Assembly: GCA_019240525.1 (NCBI GenBank)
Contig: JAFAYE010000001.1
Location: 593,300-657,299, forward strand
From: Candidatus Eremiobacterota bacterium
GTDB lineage: Bacteria > Vulcanimicrobiota > Vulcanimicrobiia > Vulcanimicrobiales > Vulcanimicrobiaceae
DNA length: 64,000 bases
Direction: 5' to 3'
Position numbers and translations under genes: made by a program. The notes under the pieces were generated by a model. It did no database searches. It had not been told where the DNA came from and saw only the letters and a list, made by a program, of their open reading frames with translations. Shown piece after piece: positions 18,419 through 29,572 of this stretch; the first letter of the stretch is position 1, and each line of letters begins with the position of its first letter.

Positions 18419-18865
18419 ATGCGTTTTTTGCGACGGAGCGTTGTTTTCGCCGCTGCGATCCTGTTTGCCTCAGCCGGCGCTGCGATGGCGCATAGTTTCG
18501 CCGAAGACCCGACGAATATGCTAGCACCGGCGTCGCAGAACCTCACCGGCAGTTGGCCGGTGACCGTGAGCCGCTCGCAGCGTAGCAACGGCACATATTG
18601 CCTGACCTTGACCGAAAATAGCCGCAATGCAGGTTCGGCGTCGCTCGTGATCGGCAGTCAAAAATATCCTTACGGCACGTTCCAAATCTTCAACCATACG
18701 CTCGTAGCAACGATTGAAGTCGAGGGCTACGGCCAGAACGCCGGCTTGGTCTTCATCGGATCGGCTGGACGGGGTACCATTGGAGCAGGCGTGTTTGACG
18801 ACGTTTACGGCGGCGAGGCGTTTGACGAGGGCGCGTTGGCGTTCGGGATGAAGGGCGGCTGCTAA
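18419..18865 (+). CDS. small exported protein, unknown function
   Basis: A 148-aa protein from ATG 18419, behind AAAGGAGAG; an upstream in-frame start at 18365 lacks a ribosome site. The signal peptide (LRRSVVFAAAILFASAGAAMAHS) is followed by a beta-rich domain. NLTGSWPVTVSRSQRSNGTYCLTLTE and GQNAGLVFIGSAGRGTIGAGVFDDVYGG resemble small lipocalin-like or beta-sandwich secreted proteins. Function unknown. The 149 bases after it (18866-19014) hold nothing recognisable, and the DNA becomes AT-richer from there. Confidence 0.65.
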   Translation: MRFLRRSVVFAAAILFASAGAAMAHSFAEDPTNMLAPASQNLTGSWPVTVSRSQRSNGTYCLTLTENSRNAGSASLVIGSQKYPYGTFQIFNHTLVATIEVEGYGQNAGLVFIGSAGRGTIGAGVFDDVYGGEAFDEGALAFGMKGGC

Positions 18866-19014
18866 CGCGGCCGACTCGCGTGACGCCTAGTGTATCGTGA
18901 TTCCGTTCGGGTCATCGAGTTCAGTTTTCTTGCACACATCAGCCGCTTAATCCGCGGCCCGTCAACGACAAATAGTTTGAAGCGACACCGTGTTGGTCGA
19001 CGTGGTTCCGAGAA

Positions 19015-20691
19015 CTACTTCAGCTCGCTTTCTATTGCGCGCATCACTTTATCGAAGACCGCGTCCTGTTCCGTTTTGCTCATTGCAGCAAGCGGCTGTG
19101 ACGGTGGATTTACGGTCTGAAAAATTGACAAAGGGCTGCGCTGATAGGCTGAGGGGCTGATCACGATTGGCAAAATCCGCGCCCCGTGGTCCTGTGCAGT
19201 CGAGAGTATCGTTGGGAGCTCCTGTCTTGCGATAAAATCTGAAGCAAAAAAGTCGGCGCTTATGAGAAGCACGATAACCCTTGCGCCCGAAAGTGCCCGA
19301 TGGAGATCATCCTGCCACAGGGTGCCGGCTTCCACATTTTCGTCGCACCAGTAATCAACTAGGCCCTCCCTCACGAGGGGTTTCAAAAACACGCTAAACC
19401 TATCGCGCCATTCACTATCGTGCCGGCTGTAGGAGATAAAGACCTTGGCCCGCTTTGTAAACGACGTGACCGGTTTGCCGTCGACCGAGTTTGCGGTGAG
19501 CACATCGTCATGCCCATTCCGAAGCGCCTTGATTTCGTGAATCGTGTAACTGAGCCCCGTCACTTGCTCGGGTCTCGCAACCCTGAAGGCCTCCAGCTTG
19601 CAGGAGGACGCTATTATGTCCCTTGCTTCGTGGAACGTAAGGTTATCGCATAATATGCGCCTTCCACTGCGGGCGTGATACTCAAGAGCGGCTGCGAGAT
19701 TTACGGCCCCGCCGATAACAGTGAGGTCGCGGAGTCGCTCATTTCCGGTCGGTCCTAGGACAACGTCGTCAGTGGAGATTCCGACGCCAACGTCCAGAAA
19801 GCTGATATCTTGGTTAACCTTCTGCGCCCAGCCTTCATGCAGGCGCGCAAATCCCGCAATTATTTCAAAGGAGCATTGTAACGCTCGGCTTGCCGATGCC
19901 TCGTCCCGAAAGAAGCCCATGATGCCGTCGCCGAGCATCTTATTCACGATGCCGCCGGCCGCGTATACTTTGTCGATGAGAAGCGCCAAGAACTCGTTGA
20001 GCCGAGCGTGAATCCTGCTAGCGTCTCCGAGTATTTCCGCGAACCTCGTTGAGCCGCGTAGGTCTGCGAAAAGCACCGTGACGCGCTCAACCGTAGCGGC
20101 GCCCTCATTTAAAACAAAACGCCTTACTAGGTCGCCGCAAGCGGATGGCGCGCCGTAAAGACCGCTCGAAGCAATGACGCGACCGAAGAGTTCGGCGTTG
20201 CGAATCGCAATCGCGGCCTGGTCTGCCAAATGGCGCGCCAGATCGAGGTCAGCTTCCGTGAAGGGCTCGTTTCCCGCGGCCTTGTTCAGAAGCTGGAGGA
20301 CGCCTAATTTTTCGTTTGCAAACGAAAGTGGTACGCAAATCAAAGATTTCGTATCGAACGCCGTCTCATCATCCACAGCTTTGTAGTGATTGGTTACCCT
20401 GTTCTCAAGCCTAGATGCTGAGGTGGCAAAAACCGCGCCCGCGATCGAGTCCGGCCCTTCAGGGATCCGCATGTTCCGCACTTGGTCCGCTGCAGGCCCA
20501 GTTGCGGCCGCGAAATAGAGATCGTGTCGCAACGGGTCATGTAAAATTACCGATGCGGCCTCGGCTCGCGAGATTCGGCCCGCAACGACCAACAGGTTAT
20601 CGAGCAGCGCTGCGAGTGAAAGTTCCGACGTCAGTTGGCCCGCGGAATCGAGTAGGGCAAGCAACTGGTCAGAATTAAGACGCGATGGCAT
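19015..20691 (-). CDS. GAF - class III nucleotide cyclase - TIR fusion protein
   Basis: A 558-aa soluble protein with three domains. A GAF sensor spans about 20-170 (LICVPLSFANEKLGVLQLLNK). A class III cyclase homology domain spans about 200-385, with metal Asps D210 (LFADLRGSTRF) and D254 (KMLGDGIMGFF), purine-selecting K251 and D322, and transition-state N331 (VNLAAALE). The usual Arg four residues after that Asn is Ala335, so catalysis may be weak, altered or absent. A TIR domain spans about 414-558 (KVFISYSRHDSEW, DYWCDENV, LLISADFFASDFIARQEL); E491 matches the catalytic Glu of TIR NADases. A GAF-sensed signal controlling TIR NAD+ hydrolysis is inferred. The gene is clearly AT-richer than its surroundings and lies downstream of a small membrane-protein gene, on the 3' side of tRNA-Asn. 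Confidence 0.9.
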   Translation of the reverse strand: MPSRLNSDQLLALLDSAGQLTSELSLAALLDNLLVVAGRISRAEAASVILHDPLRHDLYFAAATGPAADQVRNMRIPEGPDSIAGAVFATSASRLENRVTNHYKAVDDETAFDTKSLICVPLSFANEKLGVLQLLNKAAGNEPFTEADLDLARHLADQAAIAIRNAELFGRVIASSGLYGAPSACGDLVRRFVLNEGAATVERVTVLFADLRGSTRFAEILGDASRIHARLNEFLALLIDKVYAAGGIVNKMLGDGIMGFFRDEASASRALQCSFEIIAGFARLHEGWAQKVNQDISFLDVGVGISTDDVVLGPTGNERLRDLTVIGGAVNLAAALEYHARSGRRILCDNLTFHEARDIIASSCKLEAFRVARPEQVTGLSYTIHEIKALRNGHDDVLTANSVDGKPVTSFTKRAKVFISYSRHDSEWRDRFSVFLKPLVREGLVDYWCDENVEAGTLWQDDLHRALSGARVIVLLISADFFASDFIARQELPTILSTAQDHGARILPIVISPSAYQRSPLSIFQTVNPPSQPLAAMSKTEQDAVFDKVMRAIESELK

Positions 20692-20889
20692 GGCCTTCTA
20701 GCAACCTAACCGCACGGTTGATTGTTCTCGGTAGCCGTGGTCTTTCCCCGGTGTTAGATTGGCGGATGCCGAAACGTTGAACAAGCGCTTACCACACTTT
20801 GCCTCGCCCTTCCAGGCATAGAATGCATGGTGCGATCAGAACGAACTGAACACGCTGATTGAGCTTCGTCGCGGCATCGAAAAACAGGG

Positions 20890-21333
20890 CTACGACTTCA
20901 GAAGGGGCGCAGCGAGGCCCCATGCGACGACGGCGATGGCTACGACTGCGAGCGACCCGTGCAGCGGGAGGGCAGCGCGGCTTAGCGCGGCTTTGAACCA
21001 TTCCGCGGGCGAAACATTGCCTACGTTCATATCGTAGACCAGGACTTCCGGCATTTGGAGGTTAGCCGCCGCGCGAAGCGATGGGACACTAGCTACGTAT
21101 CTCGCGCGGTAAAGCCGCTCGAGTGCCAAATAATATGCGTCGAGGAGCCAGAAAGCGCCGATTGGTATTAGCGCAAGCCAGGCGAGCTGCGGATGTGAGT
21201 CTTTGGCAGTAAAGCCGATTATTACGCTACCAAGAGCGACGCTCCAACCCTTCACTTGAAATGAATTTGCAGCGAGGCGTGCAATCGTTGCTTGCAGGAT
21301 GTCGATGTACTTCCGAATGTCGTCGTTCATCAT
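20890..21333 (-). CDS. small multi-TM protein, putative partner of the TIR fusion
   Basis: A 147-aa protein from ATG 21333 behind TTAAGGA. Residues 1-27 form an amphipathic helix (DDIRKYIDILQATIARLAANSFQVK). TM1 is about 28-43, TM2 about 50-70 (followed by the charged LERLYRARY), and TM3 about 122-143. The pattern of a short cytoplasmic helix, a TM hairpin, a middle soluble segment and a last TM is like small membrane effectors found beside bacterial signalling or defence genes; no named family is assigned. It is in the same orientation as the TIR fusion, 198 bases upstream, and equally AT-rich. The 198-base gap has no credible gene. Confidence 0.75.
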   Translation of the reverse strand: MMNDDIRKYIDILQATIARLAANSFQVKGWSVALGSVIIGFTAKDSHPQLAWLALIPIGAFWLLDAYYLALERLYRARYVASVPSLRAAANLQMPEVLVYDMNVGNVSPAEWFKAALSRAALPLHGSLAVVAIAVVAWGLAAPLLKS

Positions 21334-21467
21334 GTCACGTCCTTAACGATCGTCTGCAGCCACCTCGCCAAACTAGAGAATAGTAATTTTATTCGCGCCC
21401 GCTCGCGCTCCCGCCAAGCTGCCGCTTCCGGCAAATTTGCGTATGCCACCCGCACTGAAATGTTCAT
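21330..21467 (-). CDS. possible 45-aa ORF coupled to the membrane protein
   Basis: ATG 21467 opens a 45-codon frame (MNISVRVAYANLP, then a basic helix AAAWRERERARIKLLFSSLARWLQ) whose TGA overlaps the ATG of the next gene (ATGA). A TTG at 21527 would add 20 residues. The helix is amphipathic and basic. No family is recognised, and short ORFs arise by chance. The ATGA overlap and the lack of any other gene in the interval are the only support. Confidence 0.3.
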   Translation of the reverse strand: MNISVRVAYANLPEAAAWRERERARIKLLFSSLARWLQTIVKDVT

Positions 21468-21579
21468 TTTTACTTGCCCCGGAGGCAGCGCCGGTACATA
21501 CACCGACGGCTGGACCGGCGCGCTCAATTATTGACTGGTTTGCGACCTGCGTATTGTCAACATGGCGAGGTAGATAAGG

Positions 21580-21606
21580 AGTGACCACCCGTCGTAGGTG
21601 GTCACT
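21580..21606. terminator. strong hairpin beside tRNA-Asn
   Basis: AGTGACCACC and GGTGGTCACT form a perfect 10-bp stem around seven bases, 12 bases beyond the 3' end of the tRNA. No clear T-run is present. It probably ends the tRNA transcript. Confidence 0.5.
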
Positions 21607-21618
21607 CTCTTTACTATC

Positions 21619-21691
21619 CTCCGGATGTTGGACTCGAACCAACGACCCGCTGATTAACAGTCAGCTGCTCTACCAACTGAGCTAATCCGGA
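21619..21691 (-). tRNA. tRNA-Asn (anticodon GTT)
   Basis: A 73-base cloverleaf on the minus strand. The acceptor stem is TCCGGAT/ATCCGGA, the D arm GCTC-AGTTGGTA-GAGC, the anticodon stem GCTGA/TCAGC with loop CTGTTAA (anticodon GTT), and the T arm GTTGG-TTCGAGT-CCAAC, with discriminator G. CCA is not encoded. The 3' end faces the AT-rich TIR segment, the usual side for island insertion. Confidence 0.97.
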
Positions 21692-21755
21692 TTGGAAAAC
21701 CAGCCGCGCCGAGGCGTTCCACGGAGGCTCAAAGGCCCCTGCCGACGTGCTGGTT

Positions 21756-22244
21756 TCAGCGGAGGCGAGCTTCGCGGCGAATCTCACCTTCGATCGTCAA
21801 CGCCACGGGCACGCCGAAAAAGATCGCATGCGCAACGAGCACGTTGGCAAGATGCGACAGAGTGGGCTCCAGTTGGGTCGCGTGACCGAGCGGAACAACG
21901 ACAAAGAGCATGGCTATCATCACCAGCGCGCCGAAGCAAAGCCCGGCCAGCACAACGTAACGCCTGACGATTGGCAGCATCACGTAAAGCGCCGCAAACG
22001 CAACCGCCCAAGCAAACGAAACGACAAAATCCATTGCAAGGCCCACGAACGCCGTCGGCCAGCCGCCGTTAAAGGCGCGGACGCCGTAAGCATTTGAAGC
22101 GTCCCACTGCAAGAGCTCGCGTAAGCATAGCGCTATGGGAAGATGCGCCGCGACCGCGCGCTCAAGCACGAGATACACGGTGATGGTAACGAGGCCGACG
22201 ATGGCGGCCACAGCAGACGCGCGCAGAAGCCGGGGTCCTGGCAT
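21756..22244 (-). CDS. four-TM membrane protein, unknown function
   Basis: A 162-aa protein with about four hydrophobic helices: AVAAIVGLVTITVYLVL, VVSFAWAVAFAALYVML, VLAGLCFGALVMIAMLFVVVPL and LVAHAIFFGVPVALTI. Charged residues concentrate at the ends and in the first loop (LRELLQWDASNAYG). The family is not recognised with certainty. It lies just upstream of tRNA-Asn on the same strand and is divergent from the LigD polymerase gene. Confidence 0.7.
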   Translation of the reverse strand: MPGPRLLRASAVAAIVGLVTITVYLVLERAVAAHLPIALCLRELLQWDASNAYGVRAFNGGWPTAFVGLAMDFVVSFAWAVAFAALYVMLPIVRRYVVLAGLCFGALVMIAMLFVVVPLGHATQLEPTLSHLANVLVAHAIFFGVPVALTIEGEIRREARLR

Positions 22245-22326
22245 CGTGCATCCACAGCGCCCGAACGGTAGTCAACGTGACCGGTCGCGAGCGGAAAAGC
22301 GGTAACTTCCACGGTATAGGCCTGGC

Positions 22327-23274
22327 ATGGCGGAGCGTAGCAAGCGCGGCCCTGCGGCAACCCTCATTCCGGCCGACGTCGACGATGCCACCGTCGAAGT
22401 CGACGGTCGACACGTTGCGCTGACGAATCTGCGCAAAATTTATTTCCCGGCATTGAAGCTGACCAAGGGCGATCTTCTCCGCTACTATATGAGCGTTGCC
22501 GACGTTCTTCTTCCGCACATTCGGGAGCGGGCGATGGTGATGAAACGCTACCCCCACGGGGTCACGGGCGAATTCTTCTACATGAAGCGAACGCCGACGC
22601 CGCGACCGCCATGGATACGCACCTGTCCTATCTCGCATCGCTCAGGCAACGTCATTGACTTTCCCGTGATTGACGATCGCGCGTCGCTTCTCTGGTTGAT
22701 CAATCTTGGGTGCATCGACCTCAACCCCTGGTACTCCCGCTGCGAGGATCCCGACCGCCCGCTTTACATCCATTTCGACATGGATCCCACCGACAACACC
22801 CCGTTCTCGGTGGTCCGCGAGGGCGCGCTGATCGTCAACGACGTCCTGCGCGGCCTTGGAATGACGCCCTTCGTGAAGACGACCGGCAGCAGCGGCGTAC
22901 ACATTTACGTCGCAATCCGTACGGGGCCGACGCAGCACGAAGTCTGGGCGATCGCTAAGGAGATCGGCCATCAAATTGCGCGAGCCCATCCCGACGTGTT
23001 GACTGCCGAATACCGCATCGCCAACCGCCCCGATCGTCACGTGCTGGTCGACTACAACCAGAACGCCTGGGGGAAAACCCTGGCCTCGATTTATTCCGTT
23101 CGCCCGAACGAAGAAGCGACCGTTTCGACGCCCGTGACTTGGGAGGAGTTGAAGAACGGCTGCGAGCTGACCGACTTTACGATTTTCAACGTGCCCGATC
23201 GCATCGCAAAAATCGGCGATCTTTGGAAGCCGCTGCTCAGCAGCCGCGGCCGTTTCGCACTGCATGCCGTTTGA
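22327..23274 (+). CDS. ligD: LigD-type primase-polymerase domain protein (NHEJ)
   Basis: A 315-aa stand-alone polymerase of the archaeo-eukaryotic primase superfamily, as found in LigD. It opens with VEVDGRHVALTNLRKIYFP and LTKGDLLRYYM, has the substrate-binding segment FYMKRTPTPRPPW, the metal-binding HFDMDP (DxD) and the strand TGSSGVHIYVAI with the conserved SGxH. In bacterial non-homologous end joining this domain fills gaps, preferring ribonucleotides. Here it is a separate gene whose end overlaps the ligase gene by 11 bases, so LigD is split in two. No Ku gene is in the window. Confidence 0.92.
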   Translation: MAERSKRGPAATLIPADVDDATVEVDGRHVALTNLRKIYFPALKLTKGDLLRYYMSVADVLLPHIRERAMVMKRYPHGVTGEFFYMKRTPTPRPPWIRTCPISHRSGNVIDFPVIDDRASLLWLINLGCIDLNPWYSRCEDPDRPLYIHFDMDPTDNTPFSVVREGALIVNDVLRGLGMTPFVKTTGSSGVHIYVAIRTGPTQHEVWAIAKEIGHQIARAHPDVLTAEYRIANRPDRHVLVDYNQNAWGKTLASIYSVRPNEEATVSTPVTWEELKNGCELTDFTIFNVPDRIAKIGDLWKPLLSSRGRFALHAV

Positions 23275-24301
23275 CAGGCTCGTTTTGCGTCCGCCGGTCG
23301 AACCCATGGAAACGCGCCAGGTGCAACGGATTCCTGAGGGCGCCGAATGGACGTACGAGCCAAAATGGGACGGCTTCCGCTGCATCGCCTTTCGCGACGG
23401 CGACGATGTAGAGCTTCAGTCAAAATCGGGAGAAACGTTGACGCGCTACTTTCCCGAAGTTGTCGAGCTCGTCAAGTCGGCGCCGGCGCAGCGGTTCGTC
23501 ATTGACGGCGAGTTGCTCATCGCAGGCGAAACCGCATCAGATTTCGACGCGCTGCTGCAACGCATTCATCCCGCGGTAAGCCGTGTGCGGCGATTGGCGC
23601 AAGAAACGCCGGCGTCGTACGTGCTCTTCGATCTGCTCGTGGACGGCGGCAGCCCGCTGTACGAACAACCGTTGCGAGGACGGCGGAAATGTTTGGAGGC
23701 TTTCGTCGCGCAGAATTTCGATGGAAGCGAAATGCTGCGCTTGTCGCCTGCCACGAGCGACGTTTCCCTCGCGCAACGATGGCTCGACGGAAGTCTCGCG
23801 CGGCTCGATGGGGTGATCGCCAAGCGCGATGTGCCCTATGCTTTCGGTAGCCGCGACGCGGTGGTCAAAATTAAGCGCAGTTACACTGCCGACTGCGTTA
23901 TCGGCGGCTTTCGCACCAGCGCCGACGGCACCATTGCCTCATTGCTGCTCGGTCTTTACGATGATGCCGGCCTTCTCAATCACGTCGGCTTCGTCGGTTC
24001 GATGAGCGCCGCCGAGCGCAAACGCGCCGCCGATTTGCTCAAGCCGATCGTCGAGCCGCCGGGTTTTACCGGCGCTGCGCCTGGAGGCCCGAGTCGCTGG
24101 CGCCGCGGTGATAGCGTGCAATGGTTTCCGGTGCGCCCGCAAATTGTGGTGGAGGTGGCTTTCGATCACGTCACCGGCCATCGTTTTCGCCATGCAACGC
24201 GCTTGTTGCGCTGGCGCCCCGACAAACCGCCGCGCCAGTGCACAATGGAGCAAATGCTACGCCCGGGGCGACAGGCTCGTCCTTCGACAGGCTCAGGATG
24301 A
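23264..24301 (+). CDS. ATP-dependent DNA ligase (LigD/LigC-type)
   Basis: A 345-aa ligase. Motif I is EPKWDGFRC with nucleophile K34; motif III follows (VLFDLLV), motif IV is LDGVIAKR and motif V AVVKIKR. An OB-fold begins near TADCVIGGFR. It seals nicks and double-strand breaks with ATP and should work with the upstream polymerase. The last residues (RQARPSTGSG) and the TGA are encoded inside a copy of the dispersed palindromic repeat, so the natural C-terminus appears to have been replaced by repeat-derived sequence. Confidence 0.9.
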   Translation: MPFDRLVLRPPVEPMETRQVQRIPEGAEWTYEPKWDGFRCIAFRDGDDVELQSKSGETLTRYFPEVVELVKSAPAQRFVIDGELLIAGETASDFDALLQRIHPAVSRVRRLAQETPASYVLFDLLVDGGSPLYEQPLRGRRKCLEAFVAQNFDGSEMLRLSPATSDVSLAQRWLDGSLARLDGVIAKRDVPYAFGSRDAVVKIKRSYTADCVIGGFRTSADGTIASLLLGLYDDAGLLNHVGFVGSMSAAERKRAADLLKPIVEPPGFTGAAPGGPSRWRRGDSVQWFPVRPQIVVEVAFDHVTGHRFRHATRLLRWRPDKPPRQCTMEQMLRPGRQARPSTGSG

Positions 24302-24342
24302 CAAAGGCAGTCATCCTTCGACGGGCTCAGGATGACAAAGGC
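24277..24342. repeat. palindromic repeat, cluster 2 (2 copies)
   Basis: Two copies of the variant core CCTTCGACRGGCTCAGGATG, each followed by ACAAAGGC and spaced about 34 bases apart. The first copy overlaps the 3' end of the ligase gene; the second fills the gap to the convergent gene at 24347. Confidence 0.85.
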
Positions 24343-24938
24343 GAAGCTATGGGATCGTTAGGTCGGCGGTGAGTTGGATCGTGACGGCCGTGCCGGCATG
24401 GATGACGATCGGCTCGTGCGCGTTGGCTGCGTAGATCGTTCCGCCGACTGCCGTCGTTGGACGATTCGAAACGCTCGCGCCGCCGCTTCCGAAGTTCATC
24501 TGCCACGCAACCGGACCCGGCGTCGTAAAGCCGTTGGGCATCGGCGGAGGCATGTTGCGCTGGGCCTGCTGCGCCGCGGGATTATATTGCACGACGCCGC
24601 GGTTGACGACGAAGGCGTGGATTGGCTTCTTGGTGCCGTTGCTGAAATGGATTTTGGTCAGCAAGAAGCTGATGCGGGCGCGGTTCATTCCCGAAGGCTG
24701 CGTGACCACCGTCACATACCCGTGCACTTCGGCGCCTTCCAGCGCCGGATGCGACGGATCGGTAACGCGCAGCTTGAAATCCGCGTATTCGACCGTCGTT
24801 GCCGAATTGATCGTCTCGTCGAGAACGCAGTTGATCTTCGTTCCCGCTTTGAACGTTTGTGACGGAGCAAACTGAGCCGCGGGCGCCGGAACGCTTAACG
24901 CGAAAAACGCGACGAGTAAAGCGGCGGCGCGGCGCGTA

Positions 24939-28069
<3,131 letters not shown>

Positions 28070-28080
<11 letters not shown>

Positions 28081-29572
28081 GGTAGGCGGCCGCGGCCATT
28101 TCGCCGAGGATCTCGCCGGCCACGTGTCCGGTATCCTCGTCGTGCGGGCCGTTCATCGCGCTTATATAGAAGGCGAAAGCCACGTGGCGGCCGCCGCGCG
28201 TCGTTATGAAACCCGCCAAGCCTTTTTCGAGCGCTTCACCTTGGTTCAAATAGTTGGTGCTGTCGTCGGTCCCGGTCTTGGCAAAGACTTTGCCACGAGC
28301 AGGCGTGTTTCGCGCGATATCGACCAGGGTGCCGTCAACGCCCATGATCGGCAAGCCTCGTCGCAAGGCCGGATACCACGATTGCGTGCGAACCCAAGCC
28401 AGATAACGCGCCATGAAATCCGGCGTGAAGTACGCGCTTCCGCCTTCGCCGTCTTGCTGCGCGGCCTGGACGACGTCGAGTCCGGCCGATTGCAGCATGC
28501 GCGCCTCCAATGCGAAACCCGCATTGAGATAATCGCGCTTTGCGTGCGCGAGATAGAGGGCCCACATATACGGCATCAAGGTGGCGTGCAAGTTGTCGCT
28601 GACCTTGAGCGTGATGTACGCATCTTCCGAGAGCGGCGGAGAGATGTGTTTCGCAACGAGATTCGCCGGCACGTAGGCGTCGGTCGCCGGGGTTACCGTC
28701 GTTTGCAGCTGCGACGGCGCTTGCACCGCGACGCCGGCCTCGTTGAGCGCGAGAGTGAGCGCGGCTTGCGCGAATGCGGCCGGCTCGGGGACACGATAGC
28801 CGTAGAGCACGCCGGGGCCGACGGGCTGCGAGCCGACGATGGTTACCGTGTGGCGACCGGTCGCGTCGCGCACGTCGGCACTCAAGTCGATCGTTGCGTC
28901 GCTTTTGCGCTCGCCGGTGGTCGCTTTGTTGACGAACCGCACGTAGGGCGTCGCCGGCGAGACCGCGATGCTTACCGGATCGCCGGGATGCGCGCCCGGT
29001 GTAACGATCACGTCGACAAGATTGTCGTTGACGACGATCGGCGAGACGATCACTCCGGTTCCACCTTCGGCGCCTTGATCGGGAAAGAGCGACGCGTCAA
29101 TCAGAACGCGCCCGTCGATCCGTTTGACGCCCGCCTTCGCTACTTGCGCGGCGAGATCGCGAAGAACCGCCAGCGGATCACCGGGCACCGCTTTTGTTTC
29201 CGCGGAGCCGTCGTAGGCATGGTCTTCGTTTTCAAAGGCGAGCGTGCCGTCCGGCTGAATTCGCTGCGAGAGATTGGGATCGCCGGCCGCGACGAGCACG
29301 AGATCGCCGTGCAAGACGCCTTGCGCGTCAATGGGGCCGGTGCGATAGACCGGGGTCGTCCAGCGAAAACCCGGGCCCAGCAGCGCAAGGCTCGTTCCTT
29401 CGGTTAGGAGTTTCGTCGTCGAAGCCGCGACCATCAGAACCGCGGCATTGCGGGCGTAGAGCACGCGGTGCGCGTCGAGATCGTAGACTTCGCCCGCAAC
29501 GATCGAGTTTTTCAACCGCGGCGTTTGAGTCGGACCGTTGATGGCGACGGCCAGCGCCGCCGCCGTTATCAC
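28070..29572 (-). CDS. dacB: D-Ala-D-Ala carboxypeptidase/endopeptidase (PBP4, S13)
   Basis: A 500-aa S13 penicillin-binding protein. The SxxK motif is ASTTKLL (about S51-K54), the SxN motif SDNLHATLMPYM, and the KTG motif AKTGTDDS. A large insert between SxxK and SxN matches class C PBPs. The N-terminus (ITAAALAVAINGP) is a short signal-like segment with no basic n-region, so export may depend on a different start. It trims or cleaves peptidoglycan cross-links in the periplasm. It overlaps the PHP gene by four bases (ATGA) and ends a five-gene operon. Confidence 0.93.

Noticed and set aside
18866-19014. Possible second attachment site matching the tRNA-Asn 3' end
   Set aside because: No duplicate of the tRNA T-arm/acceptor sequence was found on the left side of the AT-rich segment.
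20700-20900. Plus-strand protein-like segment (WCDQNELNTLIELRRGIEKQG) in the gap between the TIR and membrane-protein genes
   Set aside because: It has no start codon, an in-frame TAG splits it, and it runs into the opposite gene. It could be a remnant of a lost gene, but the evidence is too thin to annotate.
28124-29407. 427-codon plus-strand frame opposite dacB
   Set aside because: Shadow of the S13 peptidase gene, Arg-rich with no recognisable fold.
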